From: Methanobacteriota archaeon
GTDB taxonomy: Archaea; Thermoplasmatota; Poseidoniia; Poseidoniales; Poseidoniaceae
Direction: 5' to 3'
Assembly: GCA_004195515.1 (NCBI GenBank)
Contig: PSPR01000013.1
Span: forward strand, 1-45,943
Length of the DNA: 45,943 bases
In this document: in pieces, positions 36,600 to 45,439 of the stretch
Layout of the letters: every line of letters starts with the position of its first letter
Position numbering within the stretch: position 1 is the stretch's first letter
Notes under the pieces: model-generated
Databases searched by the model: none
Told to the model about the DNA's origin: nothing
Seen by the model: the letters and a program-made list of their open reading frames with translations, nothing else
Made by a program: the position numbers and the translations under genes

Positions 36600-39500
36600 A
36601 TGTTGCAGAAGGTTTCCTCTCGTGCTGCTTTTATCATGGTTTTGCTATTATTGTTGTTGACTCCACTCAGCCCAATGGCCGATTACATGGGGGAAAATGC
36701 CGAGGCAGCAGGCTCTACTCGTCACATTTACACCTTTTCAGATGGTAGTGTAGAAAACATTGCCCTCTACCAAGGCGGCGGGCCTGATACGACAACAATT
36801 GTATCTTTACCTAAAGGCGCTGAAGTATTGGATGTCCAATTGACACTCTCTGGTGCAAGTTCAACTGGCTGGTCACAAGTTACAACTGATACTTACGAAG
36901 ATTGGATGGATGGAGACGGAAATAATGTTGATTCAAGATCGGAGGATTTGACCCTTGGTTTAGGTGCATCGGATGTTCTAGAGTCTAAGCATGGAATGGA
37001 CGAAGAAGTGTTTCCAGGCTCGACCGCTTGGCTAGATAACGGAAGTTATTCGATACGTCAACCTCATACCTCAAATTCTACTGAATCGAGATTTAGTGAG
37101 CAAGTAAAAATTACTAATACCAATTTGATGGCCCAAGGACAAGGAGCGATTTTGAGAAATCACGACCAGTTATTCATGTCGACATGGAGCGGTTCATCGT
37201 TTGACAAAGTGGTCCACAAAATGAATTCTAACAATATGAGTCGAAATGCAGTTGTCGACCTTCAGCAGGGTTCCTGCACCTTACCTTCTGATCCAGCATC
37301 GACCTATTACAAATCCTATGGCTTCAGAGATTGGGCGGTAACAGATGATGAGATTATGTATGGGATTTTCTCGACTTACAAATACTTCTATTCAACCTCG
37401 GCACCAACTCAACATCACCGAATCTTGAAGATAGACATCAGTGATGACTGGACTTGGAAGTGTCTTGATTCTTACGACATATCAGCTCAATTCGGCGAAT
37501 ATACCGCTATCGGTTATGATCGAGTCGATGACCAAATTTGGGTCGTTCACGGTCAGCAGCGGCGAATTGTCCCGTATGATTTTGGAGATAATGGACAATT
37601 TACCAGAGGTGAAGAAATGTATTCTTTCACTTCGAGCAGTTCTTCAAATACGGCTTGTGGCCAATCCTCAAGCATTGTCCGAGGACTCGCTGTCCATGGG
37701 CCAATGTTTTACATGCGTTGTATGAAAGGTACATATTATCAAGATACGGACCAATTAAGTGCATGGGCTATATCTGGGTCAACTGCTTCATTGGTGCCTC
37801 AATCAGGAACCCGTGATCTCTCATCATTAGGCAATGGATTAGTTTACGATGGTGATAGATTATTGACTGTTGATTGCGGTTATTCAAGTTGGCAACAAAA
37901 GACCCTTTACTACCGTGAATTAGGAATAGCAATTGAATACAAGACAACTGCCGCTCCAGGATCTACCACTTGGATCGGCGAGACTATTTCGACTACTGAT
38001 GATGTAGTGGCAGTGAATGTTAGGAATCATTGGTCGGCATTGAGTCAAGGAGACCGTGTCGATTATTGGGTTAGTGCCGATAACGGCACCCATTGGGAGG
38101 CGGTTGAGAAAAATCAAACAATTCACTTTTCTAATCCGGGTAAAGAATTGGTTTGGAAATTACAATTAATAGGTTCGTCCGCAGTATCTTGGTGGGTAAA
38201 TCTGGAATACACTACCGCTTATTTCAGTTCTGGCGATTGGACTTCTCAAGTTGTGAATACCGGAACTGAAGTTGGTAAAGCAAGAGCGGTATGGACCTCA
38301 ACTGATCCGAGCCCGACCTCGATTTCGGTAATGGTTTCAAATGATAATGGCTCGAGTTGGCAAAGCGCAGATAATAATGTTGAGTTTAATTTCCCATCGA
38401 GTGGTGGGGGCGGAAATGAAATATTGTACAATATTCAAATGTCAACAACTGATTCAAGCCAAACCCCTTCGGTTGATTCGTTTATTCTGTGGTATGAAGA
38501 AGGATATCCCGATGGACCATCTCTCGATATTGGTGACGATGATGTTTGGGATTGGCGCTCGATTATTTTCTTGAACGAATCCGATATTGTGGCTTCAGAC
38601 GATTCCCCTGTTGGATCGGTTGTATCAGAATCTCCCGGCCTAGTCGCGGCTTTCAATACCCATATTCCGGAAAATGGAATTGGGACGGTAGATATTCCAA
38701 TCGCGGTCAAAGCTAGAACTCCAGGTCGCATCAAAATAACTCAATTGGATATTGAATATCGCTTGAATACTCGAGTTCTCGATGCAAGTCTTGAAGGTGG
38801 TCTAGTCACTCCAGATAATATTTATCGCAATTTGGTTGTGAGGGTTGGACATGGCGACAATGTTGACCGTGTTACAGAAGCAGTCATTGGATTAGACCAT
38901 AGTCATGGAGATAACCCAGCGTTCAAATGGATTAGAGGTGATACTTGCAATGTTGAAGATAATGCGAGTGAAATCATCACATTTGATGTAGGTAATTGCA
39001 CGTCTGTCACCGATGATGAGGGAATCGTATCTATCACCATGGCGATGAAAGTAAACTGGACTTGGGACGATGAACGCAAAATGGAAGCGATAGTTTCAGT
39101 CAATGATGACGTTGGCGCTCAAGTTCAATCTTGGAAAACCGACACCTTGGAATTAAATGTTGAGAACGATATTCAAATGGATGGGATGAGAGTTTGGGAA
39201 GAAACCGGTCGAGAATTATACCCGGGCGATTGGGTTCGTGGAGGATTCAATCTATCGATCGCTGGTGGCCTTCATTTTGAAAACTCTGCATTTGCGCCAC
39301 AAGCCGGTGAATTCATACTTAGGGTTTTAGCTCAAAATATTACCTATGACGGAGATCCAATCGGTGAACCTATCATCCTTCATCAAGAAGGGAACCCTGC
39401 GTTTGGCCGATATAATTTGACCTTCCAGTCACCGGTTGAATCGGCTCCTGGTGGCATGGTTTTATACGTGGAAGCAATTGATTTACCCAATGGTTCCACC

Positions 39501-41939
39501 TATGCAAATCCCGGATATAATACCATTAAATTAGTATTTGATGGAAATTCACCGCTGGTTTTGTTTGCAAGTCCATCAAGTGGAGATGAAATGCATGTAG
39601 GTGCACCTGCCCCGGGTGGCCAATCTATCGAGATAATCATTCAGGATTCTGTAGATCCACCTCAAGTGGTTGATTTACACTATTGGATTGGATGTGAACC
39701 AGGTGATCATGAATCTTGTTCAGATTTGAATTTCAATGGCTTACCAGAAGATGGTGAGTATCGCTCAAAAACCTTAACTACTCCAGAGATTAAACCTGGC
39801 GGTATGAATATTTTTAACGGATTGATCGATGATTCGATGCTATTACACGGCGCTCGAGTGGCATTCTTTGTAAGTGGTAAGGATAGTCAAAATAATACAA
39901 TTGCAATGGGTGGAGGCCCAGTTTGTGATGATGGACCACCTTATTGTGGCGATAAACCAGGTGAAATTCCACCAGATTGGGACAATTCATTGTCATGGTA
40001 TTCGATTCGACAAGAGTTTGAGCCTGTGATGGATGTTGATAATTCGACGATTTTAGGTCACGATGATAAAACACCTCTTCATCCGGGCACACCCTATACT
40101 GCAACTTTTACGATTTCAGATATTAATGGATGGTCTGATGTACAATATGTCCAATTGGCATTAGCTGGTGATTTTGATGATGATGAAACCTCGATATTCG
40201 CCTTGTTATCCGCTGATGAAAATGGCATGCCCGCTATCAGCCTCGAAAGTGGCGGTTCAGGCCTGGCAGTATCCAATTTATACTCTTCAATATTTTTAGA
40301 TCCAACCAATAATAGTAGAATGGTCGTATCGATTAGATTCCAATTGACCTGGAATTTCCCTGAAGTTTGGGATACAAATGGCGATTCATATTTCATTCCA
40401 AAGGTGTGGATTGAAGACAAACCTTGTGGTTTAGAATCCGATGTGCCATGTAATACGCATAAAGCCGGTCTTGGAAACGACATGTGGTCGCTAGATAATG
40501 ACTTGCGCTTCGATACACAACAAGGCCATTTATTAGCAATCGAATTACGCGATGGCTCAAACCATTATAATCCTGAATTCGATGAAACATTAATCGGTGC
40601 TGGCCAAGCAATCCGCTTTTCAGGCCGGGTCTTATTCGCTGAAGATGAAACACCAGCGCCGCAAGGCGCATTTGATATAGTCCTAGGAGATTACGACCAA
40701 GAATGGGTTACATCAAGCCGAGACGGTGGTTATTTCAGTATTGATTTCCTAGTTCCAGATGTCCGAAGTGGTCATTTAGACCTAAGGGCAAAATTAACCG
40801 ATTTGCCGGGTCTTTCAACCGATGAATCAGAATTCAAGCCTCGTTTGAGATTAGCAGTAGATAGTGCTAGACCAACTATTCATATGGTTACTTTAGACGG
40901 AATTCTTGCTGGTGAAGAAGTTCCAATTTCCCGAGCAGGAAATCTCCTAGTGATGGTTGAAACCAGAGATGATCAAGGATTTGATGCGAATCACCCTGCA
41001 GTTCTACATTATTTGGTTAGAGCAGGAGAAGCTGAAATCAGTAGAGGTTCTGCACCGCTACCGGAGACCACACCATTCGAGGACCAATTCTTTTGGACTG
41101 GATATATTGATTTGACCGATGGTGGAGCAACGATGTTATTGCCTTCCTATACCATCGATGTTTGGGTGACTGGTTCGGATGCTTCTGGCAATCCGTACGA
41201 TTCGGCAAATAATCAGATTGGTCAACCTATCGCCTCTTGGCCTCTTGCTTTGACAGGACCTGATGTTAGTCTCAGAGCTGCTGATACGGTTTGGTGGTGG
41301 TCCGACCCTTCACCTGCGCCAGGTGACGCGGTCAGCCTGACCATTGAAACGAGAAACTCTGGAACAACAGGTGAAGTGAGTTTCGTCCTGCAGCGCCGTG
41401 TAAACGGCGATGATTGGCTTACTTTAGATGAGAAATCAATAGAGTTATCATCCGGTAAAAAAGGTCAAGTTCATCTCGAAACAATTGCCGATGGAGTTAG
41501 CGGTCAACCCCTTGAATTCCGGCTATTATTACTTGATTCAGGTGTTGAAAAAGAAAGGATTTCAATATCACCTTTGATTTTAACCGAAGAGACAGAGCGA
41601 GATGGTGTAGCATTAGCAAACCAGGTTGCCGAGTCTCAATTATCAATAATCATGTATTTGATTGCCTTGAGTGCAATGTCCTATGCGATATTTACAATGG
41701 TTCAAATGAGGAAGATTAAACGCGGTGAGGAGGTAGAACCCGAGGATCAAACCGGTGAGGTTATCGCTGATTTAGAAGATTCAAAGAAAGTTCCAGAAGT
41801 ACCTGATATGAGTGCTCAATTAGCTGTTGAACCTGCTGCAAACAAAGGTCCACCCATACCTCCTGATGGTCTGCCTGAGGGCTGGACTGAAGAGCAGTGG
41901 GGCCATTACGGTGAGAAATATTTGAATTCTGGTCAATAA
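36600..41939 (+). CDS. About 1779-aa surface protein with signal peptide, C-terminal TM and cytoplasmic GWTEEQW tail
   Basis: ORF 36591..41939. Signal RAAFIMVLLLLLLTPLSPMA; TM LSIIMYLIALSAMSYAIFTMVQM; tail PPDGLPEGWTEEQWGHYGEKYLNSGQ. Confidence 0.85.
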   Translation: MLQKVSSRAAFIMVLLLLLLTPLSPMADYMGENAEAAGSTRHIYTFSDGSVENIALYQGGGPDTTTIVSLPKGAEVLDVQLTLSGASSTGWSQVTTDTYEDWMDGDGNNVDSRSEDLTLGLGASDVLESKHGMDEEVFPGSTAWLDNGSYSIRQPHTSNSTESRFSEQVKITNTNLMAQGQGAILRNHDQLFMSTWSGSSFDKVVHKMNSNNMSRNAVVDLQQGSCTLPSDPASTYYKSYGFRDWAVTDDEIMYGIFSTYKYFYSTSAPTQHHRILKIDISDDWTWKCLDSYDISAQFGEYTAIGYDRVDDQIWVVHGQQRRIVPYDFGDNGQFTRGEEMYSFTSSSSSNTACGQSSSIVRGLAVHGPMFYMRCMKGTYYQDTDQLSAWAISGSTASLVPQSGTRDLSSLGNGLVYDGDRLLTVDCGYSSWQQKTLYYRELGIAIEYKTTAAPGSTTWIGETISTTDDVVAVNVRNHWSALSQGDRVDYWVSADNGTHWEAVEKNQTIHFSNPGKELVWKLQLIGSSAVSWWVNLEYTTAYFSSGDWTSQVVNTGTEVGKARAVWTSTDPSPTSISVMVSNDNGSSWQSADNNVEFNFPSSGGGGNEILYNIQMSTTDSSQTPSVDSFILWYEEGYPDGPSLDIGDDDVWDWRSIIFLNESDIVASDDSPVGSVVSESPGLVAAFNTHIPENGIGTVDIPIAVKARTPGRIKITQLDIEYRLNTRVLDASLEGGLVTPDNIYRNLVVRVGHGDNVDRVTEAVIGLDHSHGDNPAFKWIRGDTCNVEDNASEIITFDVGNCTSVTDDEGIVSITMAMKVNWTWDDERKMEAIVSVNDDVGAQVQSWKTDTLELNVENDIQMDGMRVWEETGRELYPGDWVRGGFNLSIAGGLHFENSAFAPQAGEFILRVLAQNITYDGDPIGEPIILHQEGNPAFGRYNLTFQSPVESAPGGMVLYVEAIDLPNGSTYANPGYNTIKLVFDGNSPLVLFASPSSGDEMHVGAPAPGGQSIEIIIQDSVDPPQVVDLHYWIGCEPGDHESCSDLNFNGLPEDGEYRSKTLTTPEIKPGGMNIFNGLIDDSMLLHGARVAFFVSGKDSQNNTIAMGGGPVCDDGPPYCGDKPGEIPPDWDNSLSWYSIRQEFEPVMDVDNSTILGHDDKTPLHPGTPYTATFTISDINGWSDVQYVQLALAGDFDDDETSIFALLSADENGMPAISLESGGSGLAVSNLYSSIFLDPTNNSRMVVSIRFQLTWNFPEVWDTNGDSYFIPKVWIEDKPCGLESDVPCNTHKAGLGNDMWSLDNDLRFDTQQGHLLAIELRDGSNHYNPEFDETLIGAGQAIRFSGRVLFAEDETPAPQGAFDIVLGDYDQEWVTSSRDGGYFSIDFLVPDVRSGHLDLRAKLTDLPGLSTDESEFKPRLRLAVDSARPTIHMVTLDGILAGEEVPISRAGNLLVMVETRDDQGFDANHPAVLHYLVRAGEAEISRGSAPLPETTPFEDQFFWTGYIDLTDGGATMLLPSYTIDVWVTGSDASGNPYDSANNQIGQPIASWPLALTGPDVSLRAADTVWWWSDPSPAPGDAVSLTIETRNSGTTGEVSFVLQRRVNGDDWLTLDEKSIELSSGKKGQVHLETIADGVSGQPLEFRLLLLDSGVEKERISISPLILTEETERDGVALANQVAESQLSIIMYLIALSAMSYAIFTMVQMRKIKRGEEVEPEDQTGEVIADLEDSKKVPEVPDMSAQLAVEPAANKGPPIPPDGLPEGWTEEQWGHYGEKYLNSGQ

Positions 41940-41961
41940 TTTGTGTTAAGGGGAATTTAAA

Positions 41962-42396
41962 ATGAATCCAGCCGAGGGGATGGTGGTCCTTCAAGAAAGG
42001 ATGGTCAATTTGGTCAACCAGTTATCGATGCCGGTTTTGGAGTGCAGTTTGGTGATAGGGCGATGGACCAATAAGATGACTATCCATTTAACGAAATTAG
42101 CGCAAACGAACCAGGAAACACTAACTCCGCTACTCAGTAATCCTTGGGACTTAGATGTAGAACCAGTAAAAACCGAAGTTGAATTCGATTTGGAAAAAGC
42201 TCTTTCATTAGTCGACCACGACCGGATGGATATTCTTGACACATTGGTGAGGGTAACCATAGAGGAACAAGAACTCCCGCTCGCCGATGGGTTATTGGTT
42301 CTGAGGTCATGGGAAAAATTAGTGCGGGAGCAATTATCACAGGTAAAAGGTCCAGGCCAATTATTCAGCCCAACCGATATTCCAGAAGATTTTTGA
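41962..42396 (+). CDS. Small soluble protein of unknown function (144 aa)
   Basis: ORF between co-directional genes (22 nt after upstream stop, 9 nt before downstream start); upstream AAGGGGAATTTAAAATG. Confidence 0.65.
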   Translation: MNPAEGMVVLQERMVNLVNQLSMPVLECSLVIGRWTNKMTIHLTKLAQTNQETLTPLLSNPWDLDVEPVKTEVEFDLEKALSLVDHDRMDILDTLVRVTIEEQELPLADGLLVLRSWEKLVREQLSQVKGPGQLFSPTDIPEDF

Positions 42397-42405
42397 GGTG
42401 GAAAA

Positions 42406-43161
42406 ATGAGAGCGATATTTTTAGCGGTTACCATAATCTTAGCAGCATTTTCAGGTTGCTTTGGAAGTGATGATATTCTTAGCGAAAAAAGAGGCATTCC
42501 GGGAGGATTGACCTTGGCTTGTCTACAAGATTCACAATTTACTAGCATGGAGTTAGTTTTCCTTTATGAAGAAGGCTATGAGCCAGAAGCAAGTGATTTA
42601 CTCAAATCTCGGATCGACCAAGTTTGTGAAAAATCAACTGTTAGAATTAGAAAAGAAATAGTAAATTTCGAACATTCTGGAAGCTGGTCATCCGATGATA
42701 TCAGAGACCAAAGATGGGATTTGGGCGCTGATGCGATGCAGGAAAATACCTTGAGATGGTATTTTCTTTTCCCATCTGGAGTCTATCAAAAAGATAGTGT
42801 TCTCGGTGTTGCAGTAGATGCTTCAACAGTTGCAATTTTCAAAGATTCAGTAGCGGATGCCGAAGGATTCCTCGGTCGACCTTCGGCAGAAGAGGTCGAA
42901 AGGTCGGTAACGGTTCATGAATTAGGTCACCTCTTAGGTCTGGTAAATCTGGTATATACCTCCCCGATCGATCATGAAGATTCGAATAATAAAGGCCATT
43001 CAAATAATGATAATTCAGTCATGTATTGGGCGATTGAATCCAGTGATGTTGGAAACTTTATTTCTGGTGATTTGCCAGATGAATATGATGCTGATGACAA
43101 GTCGGATCTAAGCGGATTAGCAGATGGTACAATATCGGCTAAGAACCAAATTTGGTCATGA
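42406..43161 (+). CDS. Lipoprotein zinc metalloprotease (HExxHxxGLVN)
   Basis: MRAIFLAVTIILAAFSGCFGSD lipobox; VHELGHLLGLVNL (HELGH at 42916-42930), downstream DHEDSNNKGHSNNDNSVMYW with Met-turn-like SVMYW. Confidence 0.82.
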   Translation: MRAIFLAVTIILAAFSGCFGSDDILSEKRGIPGGLTLACLQDSQFTSMELVFLYEEGYEPEASDLLKSRIDQVCEKSTVRIRKEIVNFEHSGSWSSDDIRDQRWDLGADAMQENTLRWYFLFPSGVYQKDSVLGVAVDASTVAIFKDSVADAEGFLGRPSAEEVERSVTVHELGHLLGLVNLVYTSPIDHEDSNNKGHSNNDNSVMYWAIESSDVGNFISGDLPDEYDADDKSDLSGLADGTISAKNQIWS

Positions 43162-43488
43162 TTTTCTACTGACGATAATACTCGCTGCCCGCCAAGCATC
43201 GAAAACCGACCACACATAGAGAAAAACCCAAAGAATTAGTGTGAACGACAGAGGGATTTGCAATAAGAAAAAATCAGTACCTCGGCGGTGGTTACGGTTG
43301 AAGTGTTGGCCTAAGTAGAGGAAAGGGACCAATGCTAGAATCATTGCAATGACAGGTCTGAAAGTACCCCAAATACCGATTCCTGCGGTAATTTCGTGCC
43401 AAATTTGTCTAATGATTGCGAAAAAGCCGAATCGAGGTTGCTTTGAAGGCACACTCACCTCGATAACCTCGACATCTTCGTCATCCAT
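43156..43488 (-). CDS. Small membrane protein (110 aa, about 2 TM helices)
   Basis: Hydrophobic segments FRPVIAMILALVPFLYLG and FFLLQIPLSFTLILWVFLYVW; acidic N-terminus MDDEDVEVIEV; overlaps metalloprotease stop by 6 nt. Confidence 0.65.
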   Translation of the reverse strand: MDDEDVEVIEVSVPSKQPRFGFFAIIRQIWHEITAGIGIWGTFRPVIAMILALVPFLYLGQHFNRNHRRGTDFFLLQIPLSFTLILWVFLYVWSVFDAWRAASIIVSRKS

Positions 43489-43567
43489 GTATTAGGGGGC
43501 TAAAATGGGATTACTTGTCAACATGACGATGAAAATGCTCAAAGTTAGACCGCTTTTAGCCCAGTTG

Positions 43568-44500
43568 ATGCCTAAGCCAATTCTCGTATCCGGCTTTGAG
43601 CCATTTGGAAACCATAAGACGAATATTTCCAAAAAGGTTGCTTTAGAAGTGAACGGATTATCGGTTCGCGGTCACACAATAGAATCAAAAATATTGAGCG
43701 TTGATTTGGCTGGAGCAAAATATGTATCTCAACAGCTCAGTGAACAGGACTTTGCAGCGATTATTCATTTAGGTCTGGCAGAGAATGCCAAGGTACCTCG
43801 GATTGAGTTGAAAGCAAAAGATATTCTTGATTTCAGAATTCCTGATAATTCGGGTCGCCAAATAAAAGATTCGATAATTTCCGGGGAAGGAGATTTGTTT
43901 TCGAAAATTGAAATTGATGATTGGGATATTGCCACGATGATCAGCCAACCGATAATAAGCGAAGATGCGGGAGAATTCCTTTGCAACGAAGTTCTTTATC
44001 GGACTCTGCACGCTCTCAATGATAACACTCCTTGTTTTTTCTTACATTTGCCCCCTATTTGTGAAGATCCGGTCGGTTTGGTTTTACAATGTTTAGACCG
44101 GATGCTACGTCCACCTTGTTTAGATGTGGGTGCAGGTGCGATTATTAGCGCTGGAAAATTCTTGGCAGCTAGGCGTGCTCCCAAAGAAAAACATGCAGGT
44201 TGGTGGGAATTTCCTGGAGGGAAATTTGAGCCTGGTGAAGACGCGGTTGATTGTTTGAGACGTGAGATCAGAGAGGAGTTGGAACTTGAGGTTGAGGTTG
44301 GAGAAGAGGTTGGTATTTGGATTTATGATCATGGTGATGTGGTCGTCAGGCTTCATGTTCGGCGCTGTACCATAATTTCCGGTGAGATGAAATTGAATAA
44401 TCACGACAAGGTCCAATGGTGTACAAAAGACGACGAAGTGGACTGGTTAGGTCCAGACCAAGAAATAGCATCTGCAATAATCGGCCATATTTCCAATTGA
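43568..44500 (+). CDS. Fusion: pyroglutamyl-peptidase I-like (C15) domain plus C-terminal Nudix/MutT-like hydrolase
   Basis: ORF 43505..44500; MPKPILVSGFEPFGNHKTNIS, FRIPDNSG, EDAGEFLCNEVLYRTL (Cys codon 43982), FFLHLPP. Then GAGAIISAGKFLAARRAPKEKHAGWWEFPGGKFEPGEDAVDCLRREIREELELEV Nudix box. ATG43568 fits the C15 N-terminus best. Confidence 0.85.
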   Translation: MPKPILVSGFEPFGNHKTNISKKVALEVNGLSVRGHTIESKILSVDLAGAKYVSQQLSEQDFAAIIHLGLAENAKVPRIELKAKDILDFRIPDNSGRQIKDSIISGEGDLFSKIEIDDWDIATMISQPIISEDAGEFLCNEVLYRTLHALNDNTPCFFLHLPPICEDPVGLVLQCLDRMLRPPCLDVGAGAIISAGKFLAARRAPKEKHAGWWEFPGGKFEPGEDAVDCLRREIREELELEVEVGEEVGIWIYDHGDVVVRLHVRRCTIISGEMKLNNHDKVQWCTKDDEVDWLGPDQEIASAIIGHISN

Positions 44501-44510
44501 CAAAATTTCA

Positions 44511-44942
44511 TCAGCTAAGCATTATTCTGATTGGAAACATGATCATTAAAAAAATGACTAAGGGTGCTATTGCGGAATAGAATAGGCCTTTGTGAACGAT
44601 TTCTTTGCGAATTTTTTCCCCAAGAATCCAGATGAGAAGGGAGAGGTAGGATACTGTGACTCCGGTAATCATCATTCCAATTGGACCGACTATAATCAAT
44701 CCCCCATATCCACTAGGAGGTTCAATCCAGAAATATACCAGCATAATCAGAAACAAAACCAGACCAATAACGAAGATTACTACTGCAACAATATTCGTCC
44801 ATTTCAGAATATTCTTCAATGACCATTTCTTTTGGTTACTCCAAGAGAATTCTTCATCACAGTAAGGGCACTCAAACAATCCATATTCGCCTTCTTCCAA
44901 TTCGATATCTTCTTCACAATGAGGACATAGGATATCGCCCAT
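44511..44942 (-). CDS. N-terminal zinc-ribbon (CPHC...CPYC) membrane protein
   Basis: Likely start ATG44942: MGDILCPHCEEDIELEEGEYGLFECPYCDEEFSW followed by about 3 TM helices. The ORF track extends upstream to 45116. Confidence 0.75.
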   Translation of the reverse strand: MGDILCPHCEEDIELEEGEYGLFECPYCDEEFSWSNQKKWSLKNILKWTNIVAVVIFVIGLVLFLIMLVYFWIEPPSGYGGLIIVGPIGMMITGVTVSYLSLLIWILGEKIRKEIVHKGLFYSAIAPLVIFLMIMFPIRIMLS

Positions 44943-45115
44943 GTTACTTCCATTAATTGCTACTGAATAAGTGTTGAGCCATTCATCTTGGTTTTTTGGT
45001 GGTCTAATACAGACAACCGACATATCATCTCCATAAAGTCGCAAGGGGTCATCCCAAACCGCTCTGTATTTGATAATTAGAAGCCGATTAATTGATATGT
45101 ACGCTAATTTGAACA

Positions 45116-45241
45116 ATGGTTGTGACTGATGAAGACTCGAAGGATAGTGGCTGGAATTGGGTTATAGGATATTTTGCAGCAGGACCTGTATTCATGCTGT
45201 TGTTGATTGTTGCAAGTTGGCTCGTTTCAAAAATGATTTGA
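45116..45241 (+). CDS. Candidate 41-aa single-TM smORF
   Basis: Manual reading: MVVTDEDSKDSGWNWVIGYFAAGPVFMLLLIVASWLVSKMI*; acidic N-terminus plus one hydrophobic helix, in an otherwise unassigned gap. Confidence 0.45.
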   Translation: MVVTDEDSKDSGWNWVIGYFAAGPVFMLLLIVASWLVSKMI

Positions 45242-45439
45242 CATCGAAGGATGTTGTAAATAGCATTCAAGCAGAGGGTACCATGCGGGGTACAGACGGA
45301 GTTGACATCGGCAGCGGATTCAGGATGGGATGTCAGGCTTATTCATCACTCAGTTCGATTTGTTTAACCCTATTTATCCTGAGAAAATGGGTTTTGTGTA
45401 GGGGTTATATTTATTTACACAACATTATCTCCCAAGGTA

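Noticed and set aside
41991-42548. 185-aa minus-strand ORF overlapping 41962..42396 and the metalloprotease
   Set aside because: Spans two plus-strand genes, one with a lipobox and HELGH motif; antisense frame has no motif.
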